Part shown: positions 49,399 through 60,664 of the stretch, in pieces
Numbering within the stretch: the first letter of the stretch is position 1
How the letters are laid out: each line of letters starts with the position of its first letter
Assembly: GCA_030248195.1 (NCBI GenBank)
Contig: JASAND010008546.1
Coordinates: 1-64,000 of the forward strand
Source of the DNA: Trissonchulus latispiculum
Taxonomy: Eukaryota; Nematoda; Enoplea; Enoplida; Ironidae
Length of the DNA stretch: 64,000 bases
Direction of reading: 5' to 3'
Notes under the pieces: model-generated
What the model was told of the DNA's origin: nothing
The model's database searches: none
What the model saw: the letters and a program-made list of their open reading frames with translations, nothing else
Position numbers and translations under genes: made by a program

Positions 49399-49760
49399 CT
49401 TCCCGTCAAACTGGAATCTCACGACCAGATAAATCCCGCTATTCCAAACCTATGAGGAAATGCCCCCCGTTTGGCGAGAAGACCAACCCAGCTCAACGCA
49501 GCAGCCGTTCCAGGCTTAAAGCCCTGCGTTGTGCAGCCCGCCTTGAACAAATTCCATCATCTCTCTTTCCACTACATGTGGCTACTGGAAAGGGCTCTTG
49601 CGGTAACGATTGTTTCACCATGAAACAAAATAATGGTCCTTCATGGGAAGATGCTCTTCCTATTACCATTTGGCTCCGTTCCACAGTCGATAAAATCCTG
49701 GATTCCATTTTATCTGGGGAGATCCTAGTTACCTGTCCCCTTCATTTTGAGAACGCCTAA
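49399..49760 (+). CDS. Candidate terminal exon of the cassette gene
   Basis: After the B-like start at 49364 the sequence leaves the B consensus and stays open to TAA at 49758-49760. The internal acceptor GGTCAG ending at 49398 opens the frame in phase 0 (T-S-R-Q-T-G-I-S-R-P-D-K-S-R), exactly what an A cassette hands over. The product of about 120 aa is basic at first and later has a Trp- and Ser-containing segment ending E-N-A. No domain was recognised. If entered as a B exon in phase 1 it stops after about 30 codons. Alternatives: a chance ORF or part of an unrelated repeat. Confidence 0.35.
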
Positions 49761-49769
49761 CACAGATTG

Positions 49770-52690
49770 GAAAATTAAACTTTGACTATGGTCATCAAAG
49801 TGGCATTTAGGATTTAAGCTTTTGTTTTTGCCCGTTATGCACTTGTAGTTTGCTGCATTTGGTTATTGTTTCAATTGTAGAATGATTTGTAGGGCGGTTT
49901 GAAGACTATTGTGTGGATTAAACACTAGCATAGGATAGACTAGGTAATAGTATTAGGTTTCGGAGTGCTAGGTTTCAATAGTACTGGAGTTTCTATGTTA
50001 CATAACTGGGCACCACTCTTCGTTGCGCTCTTTGCAATTGAAGTCTGGCAACACCTGTTATCTCATAGATATTCAGTGGTTCTACTAGCACAAAAGTTGC
50101 GGTGGAAGGATGAACCGCACTGACTTCCATTTTTACAAATTTTAAGCTAACTGAATGGGTTTAGTAGAAGTAAGTGAGGAGAATTCAATTAGTTCGTTGC
50201 CGTCAATTGAAACCTGGAGACCAGACATGCGCAAGAGGGGAAGTTTGGGAGGGGTGAACCGGCGGATTTGTTCAAAAAACCGGATTGCCCCGAAACCAAC
50301 GAAATCCGGATTCTGGGGGGTGAGGGCGGTGTGAACCCCCAAAGAACATGTATGCTGGAGACCCATAGATAGTTTAGTTATTCGACATTCTATGCTCTGA
50401 CAAACTTTACACGCTTGTGGCCTCGTACGTTCAATTGACAGCAGGAATGGTCTCGGACGACTTTCATAGCTTTCATTCTGCAGCACATTGCGTACATACA
50501 GTTTAAGTACAGCCAGGTGTCCAGACCGGAAGAAAACCACAACTGCGAGAGTTAATAATTTGTTACAAGTGGTGTGTACTGTTCCAACCGCTATCCCGTA
50601 TCAAAATACGTTCACAAAATTGCATAGTCACAGATATTTAGGAGCACTTCTTGTAGTGTTAGCTACAGATCTTGCAAACAGCAAATGGAAGGCTGAAATA
50701 ATAAACATTTCAACTTCAGAATAGTTTCCATAAAGTACTGCAGACTTCAAGAGACCGCACTGTTAATTTAGCCAGCTTAAATTTCTACAGACGGGAATAT
50801 AATTAATTGCGCAACATTAATATTGTTTTGTGACAAATTAATGAATTCCGCAGGTTATACCTGCTGAATTAATGAATTCATCTGCATCGCCTTCTGCCCT
50901 TTTCGTGATATACCCAATACTATAGTCTAGGAAACTTAAACTGAACCAAAAATGTGAGTTTTGTGGACAGTTTAATATTATTCAAGTTAAGTATGGCAGT
51001 ATGGCAATGTATATATTTCCGACACGGAACCGACACTGCGACACTTTGGAAGGTTGTTTAAGGTGGTGATTCCTTTTGTGCGCATATTATTGGTTGACGA
51101 TTCAAATCAAAATGAAATTTGATGAAACTTTCCAAAATAAGTTCTTTTACCATTCTAACACCCTCCGCGCAATCCCGCTTCAAAACTAAGACGTCTCCGT
51201 CCAGGGCATTTTTAGGCATTCAGGGCACAGTAGCTGTATAGCTATGATTGTATTCGTTCGAAAGATCTTGTTAAACTATACATTTTAGCTTTTTGAAGCA
51301 CCTCTCTAGCTTTTCTCTATAGTGAGATATAGCTGATTTTCTTATTTTGACGTTGACAACTTGTCATTTTTGCAGAAATCAAATAATCCGCCATATCTTG
51401 AGCTACGCAAGCCGTAAAATTAAACTAAGGGTGTCAATTTGAAAGTCTCGTTGGGGCCGATTATTCGTGCCATTGCAATCTTCTAAATGTTATCCCGTAC
51501 GCTACTATCATAAGAAATGTAGTTGTTGCAAAAACATGAGCAAATTTTTTCCAGCGATTGTGGAGCATTCACTATGCAAGCTAGAGGGTTGCCACTTACT
51601 AGACGTGTTTTACACAAAAATACCCAGGCACCCTTTTTTAGTTGCCCCAATTGCTGCTATCGAGCTAAAGTGATCGCTTGCCAAAGTTGGAAAAAGTAGG
51701 CAAAATCCAGGTTGCGCATACATTTTATTTAATTTCTTTATAACGAAGAGCGGCTTCATAATGATTAGAAAAGGATCCCCTGCTATTTGATAGTGGAATC
51801 GAATTATATGGCCGACGCCCCACAAAAAATTTACTTTAGTCTGCAAAAAATTTGAAAAAAAATTTCCATGAACTAAAGTTATATAGGTTCACTGTATTCA
51901 TTAGAAAGAGAAAATGTTAAGCTCTATTTCGATATAAAAATAGCTTCTTAAACTACCCACATTTTTGGGTTTAAAGTGGAATAACTTTCGAAGACAGCAT
52001 TTTTGAGCGATGAAACAAGTATACCTTTTACTCAGCGTGATGAGAGCTTTCAAATAAGCCAAAGATATACTTTTAGTTTTAGTTTGGGGATATGGGCAAC
52101 TGGAACCACTGCTGCTCCAAATCCACCTAATTTATACAAATTCGTGTTCTCCTGAACGAGACCCCCTAACTGCATTGTAAATACGACTAATTTTCGCTTA
52201 TTATTTATTTTCCTACAGTATTTAAAAGTTTTGTTCTAAATTTTAAAATTGAGCTTTCAGAAACTATATACATTGTCATACTTAACTTGACTTGAACAAT
52301 AAACTCTCCACAAACTTCACTCTTTTGGTCCAGTTTAAGTTTGCTAGACTATAATGTCGAATTAAATTTTAGATTTTAAGAAACTGCAGTTCAATTTTTA
52401 TTACCATTTCAAATATTTTGTAATTCAAGTGGTCTTTCAAAGAGGTGCTTTTACGCTACTGAAATATTATGCAGTTATTCTAATTAGCATTACATTTCCA
52501 AAATTTTAGTTTAAGTTCTTCATAAAACCAGTGGTGAGGGTTACTTAAAAGTGGTTAAATCTTGCTTGGACAGCGGTAGACTGACATGAAATAAAATATT
52601 TACAGCTACCACAGCTAAGATAAGATCACCAATTGGTTGTGAATTCTCCTTTCTAAAGAAATGATATTCTTACCGCTTGTGGGACTTATC
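49770..52690. other. No gene recognised beyond the TTAA-element relative
   Basis: This is AT-rich sequence with scattered short ORFs (up to 132 codons at 50142-50540 on the minus strand) lacking any domain, signal peptide or splice partner that I could recognise. Confidence 0.45.
51058..52050. mobile_element. Diverged relative of the TTAA element
   Basis: TTAAGGTGGTGATTCCTTTTGTG at 51058 resembles the left end TTAAGGTGCTGGTATCGCTTTGTG of 21028-22038, and GATGAAACTTTCCAAA.TA followed by ATTCT and TCCCGC recurs at the same offset. No right end was recognised, so the end coordinate is approximate. Confidence 0.45.
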
Positions 52691-53448
52691 TGAGGCCAAT
52701 TTCATAAAACTTTGCAAGTTGTGGATTCCGCAACTCGCAGCTGCAAGTTGCGGATTTGCAAGTTGCAAGTGTTTCATAAAGTGCCAAGTGCGGAATCCGC
52801 ACTTGCACTTGAATTGCGAGTCAAGTAGGCTGCAAGCTGCGAGTTCGCTTGAACACTAGCAGCAAGTAAGTGTTCCATTAAACTCGCTGTAACAGTCACT
52901 TGCAACTTGTAAGTGCTAGTAAAATCGTCTAGTAGATGAGAGGGCAGTTTCATAAAAATTGGACTCGCATGCAAGTGCTAGCATGCTAGTACTCGCAAGG
53001 CGAGTGCGAGTTACAAATGAAAGTGTTTCATAAAAATTTTCAGGGACTCGACTAAAATTAGCTTAGGTTCTGCTACTACTAGCGGCACTAGCACTGCTAG
53101 TGCGAGTTGCAAGTATGCTGGCATAAGTATTCCCAAAACAAAGTGTAATTCTAGGCATGGGCACGGGTAGTCGGGTACCCGACGGGTACCCGGGTACCCG
53201 AAAATTTTCGGGTACCCGGGTCCTGCTTCGGGTACCCGATATCCAGTATAAACCGGAAAAAACCGGATAAAACCGGTTTAATCTGGATCAAACAGTGAGA
53301 ATTTTTTGGCTCAGAAAATTTTAACCACCGAAAATTTTTGGCTAAGAAAATTTGTAACCACCGAAGATTTTCAGTTTATTATAAAATTTAATATTATAAA
53401 AAGATACTACAACAGTAAAAAGAAGTAATAGGAAGAGGAATTCGTCCT

Positions 53449-54169
53449 GGGCCCGTTTCACGAAGCGCTTATAGCGCTATAAGCTTATAAAAATTGTAAT
53501 TTTACAAACTTATAAATTTTACCGTTTCACGAAAGTCTTGTAATTTAAGATTTCTTATTAATTCTATAAGCAGGAAAGAACACTTATAACGCGCTTATAA
53601 CTACAAATCCTTCACATTTTCACTGCTTGCGCTAATTGACTGGGGACAGTAGATGCACTACTTTGACTTCTAAGTTCTGCCAAACGTATGAACGGAAGAA
53701 ATCTGAATTATATGAAACTTACAAAATTAATTGATTGGTATTAAAGTATTAGATCGATAGTATTACACCATATTAAGCTGATTAGTTGATTAACAACTGG
53801 CGAAATTAACCTACGTATGTAAATGTTTGGTTTAGCAGTTTACTTCAAATTTTTAAAAAATCTAATAGTAATAATAATTTAGGTTTAAATTATTTGAATA
53901 GTACCTCACCAACAATGACGAATATATATTTGAAAATATATGAATATGTATTCTCATGTCCATGATTTGTTTTCAATCGAAATAACAATTATATAGGTTT
54001 CGTAAATTGACAGCTATAAGCGCTTATAAGGGCAAAAATTACAAGCGACATACAAGAATTTTGTGCAACACTTTACAAGACCTTATAAAGCGCTCATAAA
54101 CCGCTTATAAATTTCCGCTTATAGCCTAATAGTAAGCGACTTTGTAAGAATGCTAGTGAAACGGGGGCC
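53449..54169. mobile_element. Fourth-level element: GGGCCCGTTTCAC ends, TTATAAGCGC words
   Basis: GGGCCCGTTTCACGAAGCGC at 53449 is mirrored by GTGAAACGGGGGCC ending at 54169. Both ends are made of CTTATAAGCGCTTATAA words. The middle (53.65-53.98 kb) is plain AT-rich sequence. Confidence 0.75.
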
Positions 54170-54345
54170 TGGCCCCCGTTTCACTAACATTCTTATAAAG
54201 TCGCTTACTATTAGGCTATAAGCGGAAATTTGTAAGCGGTTTATGAGCTGTTTATAAGATCTTGTAAAGTGTTGCACAAAACTCTTACAAGTCGCTTATA
54301 ATTTTTTGACTTATAAGCGCTTATAGCTGCCAATTTGTAACTATT
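53996..54345. repeat. 350-bp near-perfect palindrome, centre 54170
   Basis: TAGTGAAACGGGGGCC-T-GGCCCCCGTTTCACTA forms the centre, and homology extends about 175 bp on each side with few mismatches. It arose from two facing copies of one element. Confidence 0.85.
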
Positions 54346-54400
54346 TCTACGCATTTACAAGATTTATTTGTTATTTAGACTGAAAACAAAGTATGAATTT
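54171..54400. mobile_element. Head-to-head partner of the TTATAAGC element
   Basis: GGCCCCCGTTTCACTAACATTC at 54171 begins an inverted copy of the right end of the previous element. Similarity runs at least to 54345. Its own far end was not found; TTTTACGAAAC at about 55.60 kb is a weak candidate. Confidence 0.65.
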
Positions 54401-56779
54401 AAAAAATAAAACTTAGTTTTCAAATATTCGTCATTATTGGTGTTCAAATAATTTGTGAATTGACAGACTTAACCAGTATTTTCAAACATTTTATAATATT
54501 CTAATTTTAGATTTGTTTTTAAAATATTAAATTTACCTTGCTCTAATAATTTTTTATTTCTTTAAATTCCTGTTGGAGCAATATGCGGAAGTAGTTGAAT
54601 TATTTAAAACATAATATTCACAAGATATACAAACAAAACTGTTTGCATCAAATTAGTGCCTTTTGCCACAGCTCTTGCGTTGTTCTCTAAACTGTAAGTA
54701 ACAATACTAATTACCATTAGATGGTGTCAATAGTGACTGATATGATTTTGAAAGTTTAGTGATTCCATTTAATGCCACATGGTCAACGTTGAAAACTTCC
54801 TTCACTAATGGCCAACGCTCATTAGGTTTCAATTTTTGTCAACTTTAGCTGTTTCTAAACTGAATTCCGAACTAAGAAAATGCTCCCAGATTGTTTGAGC
54901 ATTAATTTAACCAAATGTTGAGCATACGAGCTTTTGAACGATTCTTTGGTATGTGCACGCCTTTAGTCACTGAGAAAGTTTATCCAAGTTGAGGGAGATA
55001 GCTACTTTGACTTTCTTCGGATACAGTGGAATCGTAATGATAATAAATGAATTTATTTCAAGGAATATTTAATAAATGTCTTGTAAACGTTTAATAAAAG
55101 TTCTAAAGGACTTGCATCTCTCACCAGTTTTACATTTAGTAAAGTTACTCCAAAAGCAAAAGGACCGAGAGAGGGAAAAGAAATTGGAAAGTAGCAATTT
55201 TTTTCAGGTAAAAAATTATAAAATTAATCTAAATGGAACAATAATAACAAAACAATAATCTCAATACATAAGTCAATTTATTGAGTTCAAAATTTTACAT
55301 TGTTGTCAGTAAAGTGTAGTGTCCGATCACAAAAAATTTAGTTTTTATCCAAGACATTTTATTTTTACCTGGTTTTATTAAGAAATTACGTAAAAGGAAA
55401 AAACTAAAAGAAAATACGTAAAACTTAGTACTTCTTTCAGGTTTTGCTTGTTTGCTCTCTTTTGTGCTGTTCCAATTTCCAGAGACAGGCAGTTGAAGTT
55501 AGCTAAATTTTGTCATGGGGATTTGCTCTTATAATCCAAATACTTTCTAAAATTTGTTAAGATTTAAAGATTAGAGGAAGCGGACAGGGCAACGGTTTTA
55601 CGAAACACCTGATCTGAGCGCAGTTATGAAATAAAAACCAATGTTGTCTGTATCCGCATCAGCTTCTGATACCATGACAACTAATTGAAAGTCCCTATAA
55701 TCCATTTTAATTCTTAAAAAATCCTTTGAAATATCTTAGGAATGAAAAACTAACCAATGTAAGCTCAATGTGAATAAAGACCCCTGAATAAAGTTAAATT
55801 TCAGAATGGCCAATCCGAAAAATGGGTTAAAAATGTCTCGGGTACCCGAAAGTGCTCGGGTACCCGGGTACCCGGGTACCCGATTACCCGGGTACCCGGG
55901 TACCCGGGTAGTGTCGCAATTACCCGACATAGGGCTTCGGGTAGTACCGGGTACCCGGGTCCAAATTTTTGGACCCGTGCCCATGCCTATGTAATTCTTT
56001 AAAAAATCCTATGTTTTTCACCTGTAAACGAAATCATTTGAAATTTTAAGACAGTGCAACGAAAGTATTGAACTTCACGTTATAAAATTTCAAAGCAAAA
56101 ATCTGAAACAGGCGAATGTTACAGCACTTTTTCTGAAAGTTCTCTAGTCAAAATTCACTAGAGAACTAGACTGCTGCTAGTAGCGGGGTAGTCTCCAGCA
56201 GCAAAAGTTTTTATGAAACAGTAACTAGCAAGAAGCCGTTAGAGCTACTCGCACTTGGTTACTCACTAGACTCGCAAATCTGGTGCGAGCACTCGCTTGA
56301 TCGGAAAGTTTTATGAAACAGCTTAGCTACTTGACTCGATTACTTGACTCTGCTAGTAGTCGAGTCTAGTGGATAAATATTTTTTTGAAACTGCCCCCAG
56401 ACGATTTCTGAAAAATTGGAATACCTTCCTTAATTTTTGTCAGTTTTTAACCAAATTTAATTATTAACTGCTTTGACATCTTTTGCATACTTCGTGAAAA
56501 TTTTAATAAATTTGAAGGTACTATGGAAAAGTTATGATTTTTGAAATAATTATAGTCAATTTTGCTTCTACTCGTACTTGCAACGCAAGTACTCGCGCTT
56601 GCGTTGCAAGTTCGTCAAGTCCCGCAACTTGCTTAGCTAATATCCGCAAGTTGGTGGAAAAGTTTTATGAAACACTTGCAATCCGCACTTGCGTTTCAAG
56701 TGCGAGTACTAGCAAACTCGCACTTGCAATTCCGCAAATCTTTATGAAATTGGCCCCAGAGGTAGCTTCTGTGAGTGCC

Positions 56780-56900
56780 TTTAGTTGATTGGCAGGATGT
56801 CAGACTGCAACTCTCAAGCTCGGTGGTTCGATCCTCACCCAGTGAGCATTTTTACTCACATTTTTCAATCCTGTTTTAACCCTCACAATCGCTGGGGCGG
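56780..56900 (+). mobile_element. tRNA-derived SINE-like head
   Basis: There is a box B GGTTCGATCC (56825-56834) and a weak box A TTAGTTGATTGG about 45 bp upstream. It starts right next to the end of the nested element. Too degenerate for a tRNA gene. Confidence 0.45.
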
Positions 56901-57247
56901 GCAGTGGATACGCAATATTTATTTTTCTTGCCCTCGCCTAACGTTGTTCAGTTGCCTTTGAATTGTGCAGTTCACAAATTTTTGTTTGTTTGTTTCTAGT
57001 TGATTCTAGTTTGATGAAAAGGGATATGTATAATAGCTATTATTATAATAATTATTTTTAATATTATTACTCAATAAATAATATTACTAAATAATAAAAT
57101 TATTTATTCAGTTGAGTTTAAATTGAGTTAATGTAAATTCCTCTATAAAACCGCACCCATTCTTGCAAAACCAACTGTGCTGAAAATGAAGCTGCAATCC
57201 AACAAAGAGTGAGACTAATCTGATAATTTGAGTCCCATTAGCCAAGG

Positions 57248-57320
57248 TTTTGGTGGCCGAGTGGCTGAGTTTCAGGATTGCAACTCTGTTACCCAGTGGT
57301 TTGATCCACGGTCTACATGG
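57248..57320 (+). mobile_element. tRNA-derived SINE-like head
   Basis: Box A TGGCCGAGTGG and box B GGTTTGATCC lie at tRNA-like spacing, resembling a class of tRNA with a long D-loop. No closed acceptor stem is visible, so a SINE or pseudo-tRNA is more likely. Confidence 0.45.
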
Positions 57321-58177
57321 ATTCTATTTTTTAAATTTTTCCACGCTTTCACGAAAAGGATTAGCGACAGCAATTTTTCACTTGGGTGCCATCCCAGTTG
57401 CTTTAGTGAGAAAGGTTAAAGCTACATCAAATTTGCTACTGTCTGGCGTCGAATAATTGCATAATGCAATTACCCGAGTCGCAGACAAGGCTACTGCCGA
57501 AGCAGAAATGACTGTGCTACTTTCGTCATATCTTAGTCACCCATTGGCTCCGTCCACAAGGGCTTCCCACTTGGATGGAAGGCTAACTCCCTAAAAATCT
57601 CGGATAGCAATTTGAAGCAATTTATTGTAGTTTGATTCTCGTGAGAACATACTCACTTATACATCGTCTTATAGTCAGTTTGGTTTGATTAAAAATTTAA
57701 ATAAAAGTTAAATTGAAATCAGTTTGTTTGATTAAAATTGAATTATATGTTACACGCCAAATTGCCCATATTTAGTGATGTAAATTTCATTTTGTTTTGA
57801 CTTATAGTTAATACAAGCTATCAAAGAATTTAAAGTCCGGATTTCAGTGTAACCCAAATAAACTACTATATAAAAAGCACAGCTAATATTAATGCAAACA
57901 TTCTTGGACCGATACTTTCAAATACTGTGTGCTAGAATTTTCTAAGCATAAATTTTACTGAATCGCCATAAGTATTTATAGGTTAGTCGTTAGTTCGTCA
58001 CGGTTCCTAGAGCTAGGTTCCTTCCTAGAGCTGTATATGTACTCAAATGGTCGATTCGATTTCATGAAAAAACATCTCGAGTTCTCAAGTTCTCAAGTTC
58101 TGGAGTAGTTTAATCATTTTCTGTCTCTTTTATCAGCTTTCTGAGCCATGCTCTGCACGCTATTTGCTGTTCAAATT

Positions 58178-58786
58178 GAATTTTGGGATCTTTTGGGCTT
58201 TCCCCCCCAACCCTAACTTTTGATTTTTTGACCAAAAGCTTTGAAATTTTGTATGGGTGCATACTGGAGGCTGATGCATTCAAAAACTAAAAAATTTAAA
58301 AAAATTTTTAAAAATTGAAAATTTTAGTTTGGTAAGGGGACCAAGGAGAACCAAAAAATTTTTGAAAACAATTTTTCTGAAAACTTGCATACATGGGTTT
58401 TCTGGGGATCTGAGCACGAATCTAAAATCCGCTTTTCGATTCAGCTTTTCATTAGCTCATTATAAGCTTACATGTTAAGCTTGCAACTTTAGATTAAACA
58501 GAGCTAACGACATGCTGAATCGCAAAACGGATTTCAGATTCGTGCTCAGCGCCCCAGAAAACCCCTGTATGCAAGTTTTCAGCAAACTTTTAAAAAACAT
58601 TTTGGTTCCCCTTGGTACCCCCCTTACCAAACTAAAATTTTACATTTAAAAATTTTTTTTAATTTTAAAATTGTTTAATTTTTGAATTCATCAGTTTTCA
58701 GTATAAACCCATACAAAATGTCAAAGTTATTGATCAAAAATCAGTAGTTAGTGCTAGGGGAAAAGCACAAAAGATCCGAATTTTGT
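58178..58786. mobile_element. 600-bp long-armed palindromic element
   Basis: The arms are about 290 bp: ATTTTGGGATCTTTTGGGC at 58180 mirrors AAAAGATCCGAATTTTG ending at 58785, and TTTGGTAAGGGG / CCCCTTACCAAA, CTTGCATACA / TGTATGCAAG, GAGCACGAATCT / AGATTCGTGCTC and CATGTTAAGC near the centre pair too. A transcript would fold into a long hairpin. No ORF. Confidence 0.85.
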
Positions 58787-58824
58787 TGATGGTCCGACAT
58801 CAAGTCAAATTATTTATAAAGGAT

Positions 58825-59070
58825 GACCAAAATTCCTCAAAACAAATTAATAATGAACAGCGTGTATCCAAGAAGTACAATTTCTGACGGAGATATCTCC
58901 AAGAGGCAACCTAATGAACAATAGCTTTTTACCTGTTCAGTAGAAAACTTAGAATCGTCATTTCATTCAGTTGGTTGTTTACAATAAACACTGAACAGTT
59001 ACCTACGTACTTGTGGAGAAATGAGTCTCAGAAAACAAAGACATTGGAGAAAAATGTATGTTTTGACTGA
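58825..59070. repeat. Direct repeat pair, copy 1
   Basis: CCAAAATTCCTCAAAACAA, TGTATCCAAGAAGT.CAATTTCT, GGCAACCT and CAGTTGGTTGTTT.CAATAAA occur in the same order at 60.67-60.90 kb. Confidence 0.7.
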
Positions 59071-59274
59071 ATCACATTTAGCATTTAGTTTATTTGATCA
59101 CCTTTCTAATACGTTAATGTAAAGCGTCTTTGCACTAACTCTATAGTACACTCTGTTCTCTTCTAAAACGGAGATATTCTATAAAATAAGACTGTTTTTA
59201 TCTAAATTGACGCTAAATTTCTGTGCTTCAATTGTTACTAGGTTTCCGGATTATCACAAGTTGCAGAATAGATT

Positions 59275-59630
59275 TCATAACGTGTCTTTAGGGAAAGTTT
59301 CTCGTCATTCTATTTTAAATTCCCATTAAACAATTACTCAGTAGTCAGAAAGCTGTAAAACTGCTAGTATTTGCGTCAAATGGGTTTCCAGCACGCATTT
59401 AGGTCCAGAAGCTTAACTTTCGCATTTTTGTAGTCAAAAGGTGACATTGTATCGTAACCAATTCTCTACCGTGTCTTTAGGGAAAGTTTCTCGCATAACT
59501 ATTTTAAATTTTCCACTAAACAATAGCCCACTTCAGTCTTGCGTTGGGGTGTTACTCAGAATGCTGTAAACACTGCTAGTATTTTCGTCAAATAGGTTTC
59601 GAGCACGCATTGAGGTCTAGCTTGGTGATT
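59275..59630. repeat. Two-copy tandem repeat, about 190 bp
   Basis: CGTGTCTTTAGGGAAAGTTT, then CTATTTTAAATT, CACTGCTAGTATT, CGTCAAAT.GGTTTC and GCACGCATT.AGGTC, occurs at 59.28 and again at 59.47 kb. Confidence 0.8.
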
Positions 59631-60099
59631 CCTTTTAGAAACGTTAACTCAACCATGTCAATTAGTATTTAAATAATTTCAAAATGCCGCGTCTTCACAA
59701 TATTTCACTGTCCTGACCACACCAGTAATAACCCGACTTCTGCTAGACATTGTTATGTTACCTTGTATGAAGAACACTTCTTGTTAGTTATCCATTATAA
59801 TTATCCAAGGCATAACGTTTGGTCAAGCTTGCGTTAATTTAATTTCCAAACGGTTAGTTTTCCAAAAAATCAAAAATCGAGTCAAAAGTCAGTGTTTTGA
59901 AAATCTGAATCGAATCGCAGTTTGCTCAAAATTGTAAAAGTCGAACTGCATCGAATCGTTTTAAATTTGAGGGGATGTAAATCGAACTGAATCAAATCGA
60001 AGATTTTGAAAAGTAGTAAAACTGAACTGAATCGAATCGTATCCAAAATTAATTGTACAGAGAGCACCAATGATATAGAAGTTATGTGCTCTTGTATCC

Positions 60100-60167
60100 T
60101 GGCTCCGTAGTGTAGTGGTTGCACGCCTGACTGCAGTTTGGGAGGTCCGTGGTTCGATTCCTGGCCA
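60100..60167 (+). mobile_element. tRNA-like SINE head with Cys-type anticodon loop
   Basis: Box A TAGTGTAGTGGT and box B GGTTCGATTCC are good, and a five-pair anticodon stem encloses CTGCAGT (would-be anticodon GCA). The T-stem is broken and only four to five acceptor pairs form, so it is a pseudo-tRNA or SINE head. Confidence 0.5.
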
Positions 60168-60664
60168 AATTTTTACATAATAACTGAATCAATACAATCC
60201 TTCCTCATAGTAACCTTCTCTACTGTAAGTGAGCTCAGCTGGTTCTCCCTCAAAAGTCACTGGTTAAAATTTTACTGAGTTTTTACGACTGGCAAAAGCT
60301 AATAATTCACTCGGCACTAGCATCTAATGGAGCGCTGCCAACTAATTCTGATTTCTGATTAGTGAAAAATCGAAAGACAGTCATTTTGTTAAAGGTCGAA
60401 GATTATGGAAAGTGAAAGCAGAAAATAAAGCATTTGTAACAAAAAACTAAACTTTTAAAAAATTTAATTTAAAAAATGAAATTATCAAGTTATCTAATGT
60501 TTAAGTTTTCACTTTAACTTTCGTCTTTGCAATTTAACCCTAAAATTGCGTATAAGCTGATACCAATTGAGTAGGTTTCAGAAATTAATTTTTTATTTTG
60601 AATACTTTTATCCATATTTATTATTAAATAAGTTTGCTATGGTGTAACACCAAGTTAAATTATT

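Larger units (their letters stand above)
40090..49760 (+). repeat. Tandem array of paired exon-like cassettes A (96 nt) and B (89 nt)
   Basis: A copies: 40173-40268, 41430-41525, 42316-42411, 43575-43670, 44461-44556, 45719-45814, 46602-46697, and frameshifted 48534-48607 and 48892-48986. B copies: 40642-40730, 41899-41987, 42785-42873, 44044-44132, 44930-45018, 46186-46274, altered at 47056 and 49364. A-to-B spacing is 469 bp in five pairs and 467, 454 and 472 in others. Every A has TTTAG or TTTCAG before it and GTAAGTTGATAT after; every B has TTATTTTAG before and GTAAGTGA after. A reads V-A-I-T-V-A-G-Q-R-E-N-V-E-R-A-L-E-A-I, phase 0 on both sides, reminiscent of the last strand and helix of a KH domain. 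B reads A-S-P-P-V-A-H-A-T-P-P-R-R-C when entered in phase 1. Function unknown. Confidence 0.85.
53152..55989. mobile_element. Third-level nested hAT-type element, 8-bp TSD TGTAATTC
   Basis: TAGGCATGGGCACGGG at 53152 is mirrored by CCCGTGCCCATGCCTA ending at 55989. TGTAATTC directly flanks both ends (53144-53151 and 55990-55997). End sequence and 8-bp duplication fit the hAT superfamily. About 130 bp at each end is composed of GGGTACCCG words; the centre is AT-rich with no transposase, and holds the TTATAAGC elements. Confidence 0.88.
52942..56398. mobile_element. Second-level nested element: GGGCAGTTTCATAAAA ends
   Basis: GGGCAGTTTCATAAAAATTG at 52942 is mirrored by TTTTTTTGAAACTGCCCCC ending at 56398. 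The subterminal words are ACTAGTACTCGC and CTAGTAGTCGAG, the same family as 17138-18184. Confidence 0.75.
52694..56757. mobile_element. Outer element of a nest: GGCCAATTTCATAAA ends, GCAAGTTGC words
   Basis: GGCCAATTTCATAAAACTTT at 52694 is mirrored by TCTTTATGAAATTGGCCCC ending at 56757. About 200 bp at each side is built from GCAAGTTGC, CTTGCAACG and GCGAGTACTAGC in both orientations. All of 52.94-56.40 kb lies inside it and seems to be later insertions. No transposase. Confidence 0.75.

Noticed and set aside
54400..55600. Transposase inside the hAT-type element
   Set aside because: Only a 60-codon ORF (55076-55258) with a Lys/Glu-rich helix; no hAT dimerisation or RNase-H-like motif.
60100..60167. 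Functional tRNA-Cys gene
   Set aside because: The anticodon arm is good but the T-stem is broken and the acceptor incomplete; SINE head or pseudo-tRNA instead.
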